Shown in pieces: positions 32,670-39,745 of a stretch of 47,957 bases of DNA. Where the stretch lies: the NCBI GenBank assembly GCA_022821275.1, contig JAJEDY010000067.1, positions 1-47,957 on the forward strand. Reading direction: 5' to 3'. Numbering within the stretch: the stretch's first letter is position 1; each line of letters opens with the position of its first letter. Below the pieces are notes generated by a model. That model had not been told where the DNA came from and did no database searches. It saw only the letters and a list, made by a program, of their open reading frames with translations. Made by a program: the position numbers and the translations under genes. This DNA comes from Candidatus Latescibacterota bacterium (GTDB lineage: Bacteria; Latescibacterota; UBA2968).

Positions 32670-32694
32670 GGCGACCAGCACGGTCGCCTTTTTT
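32670..32694 (+). terminator. Terminator of DUF2442 copy 2
   Basis: GGCGACC (32670-32676) and GGTCGCC (32682-32688) with a 5-nt loop and six T residues, homologous to 26142-26166. Confidence 0.88.
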
Positions 32695-32724
32695 GTTTCT
32701 GAATTTATTCTTTTTCAAGCCTAA

Positions 32725-33801
32725 TTAAAAATTAAACGTGAGCGCGGCGCGAAGCCCGTTACCCGATGTGGGCGCAAGACTCAGGTTGAGACTCTGAGGC
32801 GACACCTTGACCCATTTGTCGGATTTGTCCATTGCGCCAATTATCGTACCAGTTAAAGTGGTGAGAACAGCAGCAGGTACAGCGACCAAAATAAGTCCAA
32901 GTTCAGCCCACCCTCTACTTTCGTCGTCGGCTTTATGTACATCCCAAGCAGATAGGGCAAGAATGCCAACTCCAATTCCAAGTCCAATTGCCGCTCCTTT
33001 TTCTGTGTTTCTATACTGTCCAATGTTGACTTCAAGGTTGGAGATTGAAGAACGGGACACCTGATAAAAGCTACGACCTCGTAGGATAACGAGTGTGTCT
33101 TGCGTCATTTTTACGACCTTGCCAACCATCCATTTCTTTTTAATCGAAGGGACACGGACACGCACTTTGGCATTTCCTTCATGAAGCAATTGCATAACCA
33201 TCCATCCTTCAATATCTCGTTGATGTTTCGCAACAGCGAGTGTATCAATCTCACTATATGCTATTTTCCAGTTTTTCCAGAACTCTTCCCTCTTTTGAAT
33301 TACAATACGGTCTGAGTCTCTATCGGTAATCTTTCCAGTTGCATTTTTTTTCTTCTTATCTGACGTATAGGCAACGTGGGCATACCACCCCTTCCTAATC
33401 TTTGAAAGATCAATCTGCTCGCGCGACATGAGCGTGATGGCCTTCAACTCTTCCTGTTTTTTTATTTCTTCAATAAACCGATTCACGTCACTCATCTGCT
33501 TTAGTATGGCTGATTCTTCGCTCATGATCACTGACAGGACTTTGTTGTAGGCAATCGTCTTCTTGGTCCAATGTCCACTGCGAATCGTGCACGAAGTTTC
33601 ACCAACCGCATCAATCCATCCCTTCTCCAATTTCTGCTTGCCTTTGCTATCGTAATATGTGACTGCAACATAGGTATCTTGAACCAACGTATTAGCATTG
33701 ACCTCTGCGCCTTGCAGGTATGTGGCTGCATACGCGAGGGTAGGAGCCATCACATTGAGCAGGAGGATCGCGGTTACAAAGACAGCAGCTAATTTTTTCA
33801 T
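32725..33801 (-). CDS. SH3/Sm-like repeat family protein (paralogue C)
   Basis: A 358-residue paralogue of the genes at 26197 and 34880. The signal or anchor segment (about 4-25) ends in AYAATYLQGAEVN. Three modules follow: VAVTYYDSKGKQKLEKGWID to VLSVIMSEES; WYAHVAYTSDKKKKNATGKI to IDTLAVAKHQRD; and KVRVRVPSIKKKWMVGKVV to ISNLEVNIGQ. Two hydrophobic segments (about 270-285 and 305-325) precede the tail WVKVSPQSLNLSLAPTS and the ending AALTFNF. AAAGGAGAAA precedes the ATG. It is the last gene of the - strand series starting at 38044 and converges on DUF2442 copy 2, as paralogue A converges on copy 1. Confidence 0.8.
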   Translation of the reverse strand: MKKLAAVFVTAILLLNVMAPTLAYAATYLQGAEVNANTLVQDTYVAVTYYDSKGKQKLEKGWIDAVGETSCTIRSGHWTKKTIAYNKVLSVIMSEESAILKQMSDVNRFIEEIKKQEELKAITLMSREQIDLSKIRKGWYAHVAYTSDKKKKNATGKITDRDSDRIVIQKREEFWKNWKIAYSEIDTLAVAKHQRDIEGWMVMQLLHEGNAKVRVRVPSIKKKWMVGKVVKMTQDTLVILRGRSFYQVSRSSISNLEVNIGQYRNTEKGAAIGLGIGVGILALSAWDVHKADDESRGWAELGLILVAVPAAVLTTLTGTIIGAMDKSDKWVKVSPQSLNLSLAPTSGNGLRAALTFNF

Positions 33802-33830
33802 GCGTTTCTCCTTTTGAGACAGTAGCTAAC

Positions 33831-33876
33831 TCAAAATCGAAGCGTAGCAACAGCGGATAATCGTCCTTTGGGACCT
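33831..33876 (-). pseudogene. C-terminal remnant of a paralogue B-like gene
   Basis: On the - strand these bases encode PKGRLSAVATLRF and a TGA. The final residues match the end of paralogue B (DGKLSAIATLRF). A stop codon lies two codons further upstream, so only the tip of the gene remains, between paralogue C and the gene at 33892. Confidence 0.65.
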
Positions 33877-33891
33877 GTTTAGTAATACTTC

Positions 33892-34809
33892 TTAAAATCT
33901 TAAAAACGGTCCAACCGCCACAGACTTCCCCCGCACAAAATAATTTCTCAAATACTCCCAAAATAAGTCTGTTCGCGCAGTGGCTTGCACACCGATATGC
34001 GGATGAATAGGTACTAGGAGAGTGGCACCCACCGAACCCTGTGGACGGGTAGCTTCAGGTCCGAACGGATCCTCTCCGCGAATGTAGTAGTATTTCTCAA
34101 AAGATAAACCAAACGCGAGGTCGGCCATCACGGCAGCATATTTACTCTTATAGAGAGCATATTGAGTGACCAGCAATAACGAAACCAACTGTCCAGTGAT
34201 ACCCTCCACACGCCGTCTAAGCTCAGCGGCACTTGGAGGGTAAGGATTCACATGTTCTCGGTCAGGAGATTCCGGGAAAATATGTACTTTTCGATAGGCA
34301 TATCTCAGTCCAATTCGTGAACGTCTTTCACTTGAAAAGAAATCGCCGAAATAGACCGATGCGGACCAGGGCAGTGCCTTTTGATGTCTCGCACCGAAGA
34401 TGAAGTATCCTGTGTTCGCTTTATCGACGCCTCCCAAATAATCGGCTTCAAGCGTCAGGTTGGGTCTGTATCGTGCTCTCAAGGAACGCAGCTTTTCCGT
34501 TCTTTCTCGTTCAGACATCGCAATGACCAGCTTGTGAATTTGGTCACGCTCAATCTCCGTCTTCCAAGAATGAATTCCGATAGTCAGCCGCTCTGAATCA
34601 ATTGCCTTGATATATCCTCTTACAGTAGCCATTCTTTCCCACTTTCCAGAGACCGGATGCCTCTCTCCTTCCCCGTAAATGATTACTACATACGCGCCGA
34701 CTTCAACCGTGCTGCTATCAATCTCACCGACTTTCATGACCTCTTCTGCCTGTAAGATCATTGGTATAAATGCGCCTAAAAACAAAACCATTACAGCCAT
34801 TCGTGCCAT
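33892..34809 (-). CDS. Outer-membrane barrel protein with N-terminal SH3/Sm-like module
   Basis: A 305-residue protein with a signal peptide (MARMAVMVLFLGAFIPMILQAEE). Residues about 35-100 form one module similar to those of the neighbouring paralogues (VVIIYGEGERH, MATVRGYIKAIDSERLTI, IHKLVIAMSERERT). After a charged linker come alternating amphipathic strands (TLEADYLGG, GYFIFGARHQ, ASVYFGDFF, SRIGLRYAYRK, GVQATARTDLFWEY) and the C-terminus SVAVGPFLRF. A terminal Phe after such strands is the usual signal for insertion into the outer membrane. I start it at 34809, with AGGAGG 5-6 nt upstream. It links the repeat family to the outer membrane. Confidence 0.75.
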   Translation of the reverse strand: MARMAVMVLFLGAFIPMILQAEEVMKVGEIDSSTVEVGAYVVIIYGEGERHPVSGKWERMATVRGYIKAIDSERLTIGIHSWKTEIERDQIHKLVIAMSERERTEKLRSLRARYRPNLTLEADYLGGVDKANTGYFIFGARHQKALPWSASVYFGDFFSSERRSRIGLRYAYRKVHIFPESPDREHVNPYPPSAAELRRRVEGITGQLVSLLLVTQYALYKSKYAAVMADLAFGLSFEKYYYIRGEDPFGPEATRPQGSVGATLLVPIHPHIGVQATARTDLFWEYLRNYFVRGKSVAVGPFLRF

Positions 34810-34879
34810 GAGTTCCTCCTGCTCAATAAATGACGTGATCTCTAACTCTAAGCGCAATTCGCGGCGAAAATGAATCCCA

Positions 34880-35731
34880 TTAAAAATTAAACGTAAGTGC
34901 GGTGTGTAGCCCTTTTGTAGATGTGGGTACAAGGCTCAGGTTAAAGTGTTGAGGTGGTATTTTGACCCATGTGTTAGATTTTGTTGCAGCACCAATAAGG
35001 GTAGAAAGAATACATATCGGTAGAGATACATATATTGCGGTAAAGAATGTAGGAAGCCCTTGTAATTCGCCCCCCTCTCTCGCATCGGCAATCGCGACTG
35101 GAACAAGGACACCAAGACCGAGTGCAAAACCGAATTTCATTCCTTTGTCCGTGTTTCTATGCCGTCCAATATTCACTTCAAAATTGGAGATATCAGAACG
35201 GGATACTTGAAAAAATGTGCGTCCTCTTTGGATAACGAGTGTGTCCTGCGTCATTTTGACAAGTCTGCCAATTATCCGTCTCTTCTGAATTGATGGGGCC
35301 TGCACACGCACCCTGGTATCGTATTTCGTTAAACCGATGTATGCGGCCTGTTCCCTATCTTGTTTTGCCTGCTCTATCTCTCGTTTTCTCATAAACCGAT
35401 CTACTTCATTGATTTGCTTTATGGGTGTGGTAGATTCGTCGCTCATGATCACTGACAGGACTTTGTCATAGGCAATGGTCGTCTTGCCGAAAATTGCTCT
35501 GCTCCGAATCCGAAATGTGGTCTCGTCAATAGCATAAATCCACCCCTTCTCTAATTTTCGTTTTCCATTGCTATCGTGATACCTGACTGCAACATAAGCA
35601 TCCCGAACCAGCATATCGGCATTGACCTCTGTGCCTTGCAAGTATGTGGCTGCATACGCGAGCGCAGGGGCAATCGCATTGAGCAGGATTGCCCCGACCA
35701 TAACAATAGATAGAGACCTAAAAATAGGCAT
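34880..35731 (-). CDS. SH3/Sm-like repeat family protein (paralogue D)
   Basis: A 283-residue paralogue with two modules. A signal or anchor segment (MPIFRSLSIVMVGAILLNAIAPALAYA region) leads into ATYLQGTEVN. Module 1 is VAVRYHDSNGKRKLEKGWIY to VLSVIMSDES, then a short charged helix, then TRVRVQAPSIQKRRIIGRLV to ISNFEVNIGRHRNT. The middle module of A and C is missing. Two hydrophobic segments and the tail WVKIPPQHFNLSLVPTS, ending in TALTFNF, complete it. I start it at 35731, with AGGAGGAGG upstream; that ribosome-binding site lies within the last codons of the barrel gene it overlaps by 14 bp, which suggests coupled translation. Confidence 0.78.
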   Translation of the reverse strand: MPIFRSLSIVMVGAILLNAIAPALAYAATYLQGTEVNADMLVRDAYVAVRYHDSNGKRKLEKGWIYAIDETTFRIRSRAIFGKTTIAYDKVLSVIMSDESTTPIKQINEVDRFMRKREIEQAKQDREQAAYIGLTKYDTRVRVQAPSIQKRRIIGRLVKMTQDTLVIQRGRTFFQVSRSDISNFEVNIGRHRNTDKGMKFGFALGLGVLVPVAIADAREGGELQGLPTFFTAIYVSLPICILSTLIGAATKSNTWVKIPPQHFNLSLVPTSTKGLHTALTFNF

Positions 35732-36242
35732 GGATGCCTCCTCCTGCATAAACGCCAGCGAGACCCTTAGATTGAGAACTGGTTTTTTCCCTGCCAAACC
35801 CTTGACCGATCTCCACGTTCAAACCAAGAGGAATCCCCCCAAGTGAAAACACAAGCTCGCCTCCAAAGGCAAGTCCAGTTGCCAGCGTCGTGGTCTTGAC
35901 AGTCTCCTCGCGGAGTCCCTCCTCTTTCTGTTGCCAGCCGCCTTCGAGAGTGAAATGAAGTCGGGCAAGGTTCCACCTGCTCTGGTGTTCGAATATGGCA
36001 TACGAAACGCCAGCACCTAACATATGGTCACTATCCTGACCATTGAGAATAAAACGTCCAACTGTTTGAAGATATACCGGTGCCAGTCCGTTATAGCGAA
36101 AACTAATGCCACCAAATGTGGGTGTCGCTCCCTGAAGTCCAATACCGAAATTTTTGGTGAGATCAGTTTTTTTCGCCTGAACCGGGAAACTGAAGGTTAC
36201 AATCGAAAGGATACAGACCAGATAAGAAATTGAGCGTGTCAT
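35718..36242 (-). CDS. Small outer-membrane beta-barrel protein
   Basis: A 174-residue exported protein. The signal peptide SISYLVCILSIVTFSFPVQA is followed by about eight amphipathic strands (FGIGLQGATP, FGGISFRYNG, VYLQTVGRFIL, LGAGVSYAIF, ARLHFTLEGGW, TTLATGLAFGGELVFSL, LGLNVEIGQGF) and a C-terminal GVYAGGGIHAYF ending in Phe, as expected of an outer-membrane barrel of the OmpX/OmpW size class. AAAAAAGGAG precedes the ATG. It lies 53 bp after the flippase-like gene and overlaps paralogue D. A collapsed copy remains at 30202-30304. Confidence 0.8.
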   Translation of the reverse strand: MTRSISYLVCILSIVTFSFPVQAKKTDLTKNFGIGLQGATPTFGGISFRYNGLAPVYLQTVGRFILNGQDSDHMLGAGVSYAIFEHQSRWNLARLHFTLEGGWQQKEEGLREETVKTTTLATGLAFGGELVFSLGGIPLGLNVEIGQGFGREKTSSQSKGLAGVYAGGGIHAYF

Positions 36243-36295
36243 TATTTTCTCCTTTTTTAGCTATTTGTTGACCTACATTTGTCATAGATGATACA

Positions 36296-37306
36296 CTACA
36301 TCTCAACCTGCTGAAGGCGATCATTTTGCGGTATCTCATCAGCCCGCTTGCCCCGTGGTCCAATCAGCAGCAAAGTTAGCCCTACCTGCATCCAGAAAAG
36401 CCTCCGAACCCGCCGAATAATACCCACAGCCAAACCCATCTTTGGATCCAACCCCATCAAATGAAACAGAAACACATGCCCACCTTCAAAAACGCCCATC
36501 CCGAGCGGAACAAAAAAGAACGCCGCATTAATCACAATCATCAGCGCGTGGAACAGATACACCGAAACAAACGGCATCGGTTCACCCAGCACGTAAAGAA
36601 TCGCGTAAATCTCCAGCGTCCCCAGGCTCCAGCCCAACAGATGCAAACCCAACAACCCCGCCAAACGCCACCTATTCAACCGATAAAACTGAGCCAACTT
36701 CTCATCAATCTCCACTGCCTGGTCGCGGAACCGCTCCAAAAACCTGAGCCGCAACCACAGCATCAAATTCAAAAACCGCGCAAAGGGGCTTCGGCGTTGC
36801 CTGAAAACAGTCCAAACAACCCCCAGAACAGACAGCGCCAGAACAGCGATCAGAGCGCCTCGCACCTCAGCCGGCCATGAAAAACGCTGCAAACCCAGCA
36901 CAACACCACCGATCACAAAAATCACCCCACCAATCATCTCACCCGTCTTATTGATCACCAGCGACGACACCCCACGGGAAACGCACATCTTATCTCTCAG
37001 CACAATCGCCTTGCCGACCTCCTTACCAACCTGCGATGCCGGCGCCACATTGCCCACCGCCTCGCCAACCAACTGCACCCACAGCAACTGCCTCAAACGC
37101 GGCCTTTCAGACCCGCGATCAAAACATGCCCGCCACATCCACGCATGATGAACAAATACCACCAGCGACAGACCGATCACCAGCACATACCCCCAACCCA
37201 TCATCAAAACATGCTGCAAGACCTCTGGGGCACTGAGCTGATGCAAAAGCACACCCAGGCCGACAAATCCGATCAGACAAAGCACGATATGCGTTCCCTG
37301 TTTCAT
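36296..37306 (-). CDS. Lysylphosphatidylglycerol synthase TM-like (UPF0104) membrane protein
   Basis: A 336-residue integral inner-membrane protein with about eight hydrophobic segments. The pattern matches the LPG_synthase_TM/UPF0104 family, the flippase half of MprF and the relatives of AglD: LLWVQLVGEAVGNVAPASQVGKEVGKAIVLRDK in the middle and PLGMGVFEGGHVFLFHLMGL near the end. These proteins are thought to move lipids or lipid-linked sugars across the membrane. No synthase domain is attached. GGAGGATGGC precedes the ATG at 37306. It lies about 90 bp after the CDP-alcohol phosphatidyltransferase, so the pair could make and translocate a phospholipid derivative. Confidence 0.85.
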   Translation of the reverse strand: MKQGTHIVLCLIGFVGLGVLLHQLSAPEVLQHVLMMGWGYVLVIGLSLVVFVHHAWMWRACFDRGSERPRLRQLLWVQLVGEAVGNVAPASQVGKEVGKAIVLRDKMCVSRGVSSLVINKTGEMIGGVIFVIGGVVLGLQRFSWPAEVRGALIAVLALSVLGVVWTVFRQRRSPFARFLNLMLWLRLRFLERFRDQAVEIDEKLAQFYRLNRWRLAGLLGLHLLGWSLGTLEIYAILYVLGEPMPFVSVYLFHALMIVINAAFFFVPLGMGVFEGGHVFLFHLMGLDPKMGLAVGIIRRVRRLFWMQVGLTLLLIGPRGKRADEIPQNDRLQQVEM

Positions 37307-37322
37307 GCCATCCTCCGAAAAG

Positions 37323-37381
37323 CGAATCAACGAATAGACGAATCTACGAATCCCCCCAGCCCCTCCCCGACCTGGGGGGAT
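37323..37381. repeat. GAATAGAC-type repeat and 10-bp GC hairpin
   Basis: GCGAATCAACGAATAGACGA and following units (37323-37350) match the dispersed GAATAGAC repeat. Directly beside them ATCCCCCCAG (37350-37359) pairs with CTGGGGGGAT (37372-37381) around 12 nt. There is no T-run on either strand. It sits between two genes presumed to be co-transcribed and may attenuate or stabilise the mRNA. Confidence 0.55.
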
Positions 37382-37396
37382 AGCCCAACCATCACC

Positions 37397-38044
37397 TTAT
37401 ACAACAACCCGTTTAGCAGCCGTAATCACTGGAATCGCCCGAATAACACAAAGCGCGGCCGTCAGATACGTCGCCATCAAAGCAAACATCTCAAGACCCG
37501 ATAAAAATGCAGGCGTCAAACCCGGCATCAGTTGTGCCGCATTCAGGCTGAACAACAGCACAAACGCGACCACCTTAGCAGTCCCGTACGTCGCCCGGCT
37601 CACGCGCGAGGCAACCAGCGCGAACCCAATCCGCGACTTCATCATCGTTGACTCGCCAAACGCTGTGAAGCCCTTCGTCAGCGCACAACTGCGAATTGCA
37701 TCCGTCACAAACCCCCTGCTGAGCACCACAATCGGCACCCAAAGCGGAATGACATGCAACCACGCAAACACCACCCACCACACATTCTCCGCAATCCGAT
37801 CACCCACAATATCCAGCACCCCCCCGACCTTACTCTCGCAACCCAACCGCCGCGCGAGATACCCATCCAGCCAATCCATCACCAGCGCAACAAAAGCGAG
37901 CGGCACCGCAACCCAGGCCAGCATCACATCTCCAGACACAGCAAAAACCGTCGCCAGAAACAGCAGAACCACTCGAGCCGCGGTAATCAAATTGGCAACC
38001 TGACCTGGAAACGCGGTCGCAAACGTCGATGTAAGCGTTGACAT
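37397..38044 (-). CDS. CDP-alcohol phosphatidyltransferase family protein
   Basis: Integral membrane enzyme that transfers a phosphatidyl group from a CDP-linked lipid to an alcohol, releasing CMP. The family motif D-G-x2-A-R-x8-G-x3-D-x3-D is complete: Asp60, Gly61, Ala64, Arg65, Gly74, Asp78 and Asp82 (DGYLARRLG, then GGVLDIVGD). About six hydrophobic segments cover its 215 residues. The acceptor alcohol (glycerol phosphate, inositol phosphate or other) cannot be read from the sequence. I start it at 38044, with AAGGAGG 5 nt upstream. A sigma-54 promoter lies about 56 bp before the ATG and the flippase-like gene follows, so lipid synthesis here appears signal-controlled. Confidence 0.9.
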   Translation of the reverse strand: MSTLTSTFATAFPGQVANLITAARVVLLFLATVFAVSGDVMLAWVAVPLAFVALVMDWLDGYLARRLGCESKVGGVLDIVGDRIAENVWWVVFAWLHVIPLWVPIVVLSRGFVTDAIRSCALTKGFTAFGESTMMKSRIGFALVASRVSRATYGTAKVVAFVLLFSLNAAQLMPGLTPAFLSGLEMFALMATYLTAALCVIRAIPVITAAKRVVV

Positions 38045-38099
38045 CTCAGCCTCCTTCACAAAGGTTCACATCTCAAACTTCTCGGTCACACCGCGTAAT

Positions 38100-38116
38100 A
38101 TGCAAATCCCGTGCCA
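38100..38116 (-). promoter_or_regulatory. Sigma-54 (RpoN) promoter
   Basis: The - strand reads TGGCAC-GGGAT-TTGCAT: TGGCAC at 38116-38111 and TTGCAT at 38105-38100. This is a full match to the -24/-12 consensus. Transcription would start near 38090 and read the phosphatidyltransferase, flippase-like, barrel and repeat-family genes. The adjacent regulator gene encodes a sigma-54 activator. Confidence 0.82.
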
Positions 38117-38179
38117 AAACCATTTTATCCCAGAAAAAGGCCATTTTCCCTGTTATCCACCCCCAAAAATGCCCAAACA

Positions 38180-38219
38180 GTGCAAACTAAATATTGCACC
38201 TGCAAACCCCGTATTGCAC
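38180..38219. promoter_or_regulatory. Two tandem 20-bp dyads, putative activator-binding enhancer
   Basis: GTGCAA-N8-TTGCAC (38180-38199) abuts CTGCAA-N8-TTGCAC (38200-38219). Their centres are 20 bp apart, about two helical turns, and lie near -99 and -119 relative to the predicted start. That is the usual place and geometry for NtrC-family enhancer sites. The activator gene begins to end 72 bp further on. Confidence 0.72.
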
Positions 38220-38227
38220 AGCAGGCA

Positions 38228-38263
38228 CAAAAAAATCCGGAGACACAATGTGTATCTCCGGAT
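38228..38263 (-). terminator. Terminator of the response-regulator gene
   Basis: ATCCGGAGACACA (38235-38247) and TGTATCTCCGGAT (38251-38263) form a 13-bp stem with one mismatch. On the - strand it is followed by seven T residues. It isolates the regulator transcript from the sigma-54 promoter. Confidence 0.85.
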
Positions 38264-38291
38264 CAGTAAAGTTGCAGGGGCTGGGGGCTGG

Positions 38292-39683
38292 CTACCGATA
38301 AATCCCGGGATCGATCCCGTGCTCCTTCAACTTCTGTTGCAGCGCCTGCCGTTTCATGCCAATGGCCGGTGCTGTACGACTGATATTGCCGTTGTGGTAT
38401 TCCAACGCGGATCGGATAAACGCAACCTCAAAAGACTGCACAACCTCCTGCTTTGCATCTTGAAAAAATACCCCATCACGCCAGACAGACTCAGTGTTCT
38501 CCACAGACTCAACACCCCGAACCTCCTGGGGAAGCAAATCGCGACTTAGCTCAGACCCATCCGAAAAAATAACCGCTCGCTCGACCAAATGCATCAACTC
38601 GCGTATATTACCCGGCCAGGCATACACCATCAGCAACTTCATCACATCCGGCGGAACATCCGTCATCGCCTTGCCGTGCTGATCATTAAAACGCGCCAAA
38701 AAATGCTGAACAAGCAGCGGAATATCCTCGCGCCGATCCCGCAGCGGCGGCAAAAAAATATCCACCACCTTCAAGCGATAAAAAAGATCCTCCCGGAACC
38801 GCCCTTCTACAATCTCCACTGGTAAATCCTTATTCGTCGCGCTGATAATCCGAACATCCACCGTCACCGTCTCCGAACCGCCCAGCCGCTCAAACTGTTT
38901 CTCCTCCAGCACGCGCAACAACTTCGCCTGCGTCTCGATGTGCATATCGCCGATCTCGTCCAAAAACAGCGTCCCCCCATCCGCAAGCTCAAACTTGCCC
39001 TGCCGCCGCGCAGTCGCCCCGGTAAACGCGCCCCTCTCATGCCCGAACAACTCACTCTCGATCAACTCCGTCGGCAACGCCGCCGCATTCACTGCGACAA
39101 AAGGCCGCGCCTTTCGGCCGCTCTGCTCGTGAATCGCCCGCGCGACCAACTCCTTACCCGTACCGCTCTCCCCGCTAATCAGCACCCCAGCATCGGTCAT
39201 CGCCACCTTCCCGATCAAATCATAGACCCCCTCCATCGCACGGCTGCGACCAATCAACAACCCGAACCCCGACTGCTGACGGATCTCGTTGCGAAGCGTC
39301 TCATTCTCCCGCCGCAACCGCACCGTCTCCAGAACATTCTCCACCAAACAGCGCAACTCATCCACATCGTAGGGCTTGCTCAAATAATCGTACGCCCCCA
39401 CCTTCATCGCCTCCACCGCAACCCGCTCCGACCCATACGCTGTAATCACAATAACCGGCCGCGCATCCCCCTGATCAGCCAATCGCTTCACCAGCGTCAA
39501 TCCATCCATCTTCGGCATCTGGATATCGCAAATCAACAAATCGGGATTGTCCTGCGCCACAGCCGCCAACGCCGCCGCACCATCCTCTGCCTCGACAATC
39601 TCACACCTCAGCGCAGCAAGTGCCCGCTTCAACCCGTACCGCGCCGCAGGATCATCATCCACAATCAAAATTTTATACTGCAT
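38292..39683 (-). CDS. Sigma-54-dependent response regulator (NtrC family)
   Basis: A 463-residue transcription activator with three domains. The receiver (1-120) has phosphoacceptor Asp53 (LLICDIQMP), the acidic pair in IVDDD, and Lys103 (SKP). The AAA+ domain (about 140-370) has Walker A GESGTGKE (171-178), the sigma-54-contacting loop GAFTGA (218-223), Walker B LFLDEIGD and the arginine-finger region FREDLFYRL. The C-terminal Fis-type helix-turn-helix (about 420-463) reads ISRTAPAIGMKRQALQQKL. I prefer the second ATG (39683): AAGGA lies 8 nt before it but touches the first one. The histidine kinase is 62 bp upstream. Likely targets are the sigma-54 promoters at 38100 and 30450. Confidence 0.93.
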   Translation of the reverse strand: MQYKILIVDDDPAARYGLKRALAALRCEIVEAEDGAAALAAVAQDNPDLLICDIQMPKMDGLTLVKRLADQGDARPVIVITAYGSERVAVEAMKVGAYDYLSKPYDVDELRCLVENVLETVRLRRENETLRNEIRQQSGFGLLIGRSRAMEGVYDLIGKVAMTDAGVLISGESGTGKELVARAIHEQSGRKARPFVAVNAAALPTELIESELFGHERGAFTGATARRQGKFELADGGTLFLDEIGDMHIETQAKLLRVLEEKQFERLGGSETVTVDVRIISATNKDLPVEIVEGRFREDLFYRLKVVDIFLPPLRDRREDIPLLVQHFLARFNDQHGKAMTDVPPDVMKLLMVYAWPGNIRELMHLVERAVIFSDGSELSRDLLPQEVRGVESVENTESVWRDGVFFQDAKQEVVQSFEVAFIRSALEYHNGNISRTAPAIGMKRQALQQKLKEHGIDPGIYR

Positions 39684-39745
39684 AGTCTTCATCCTTCACA
39701 CGTCTTGGCTGTCAGCTATCAGCGGCCAGCCCACCAACATCTCTT

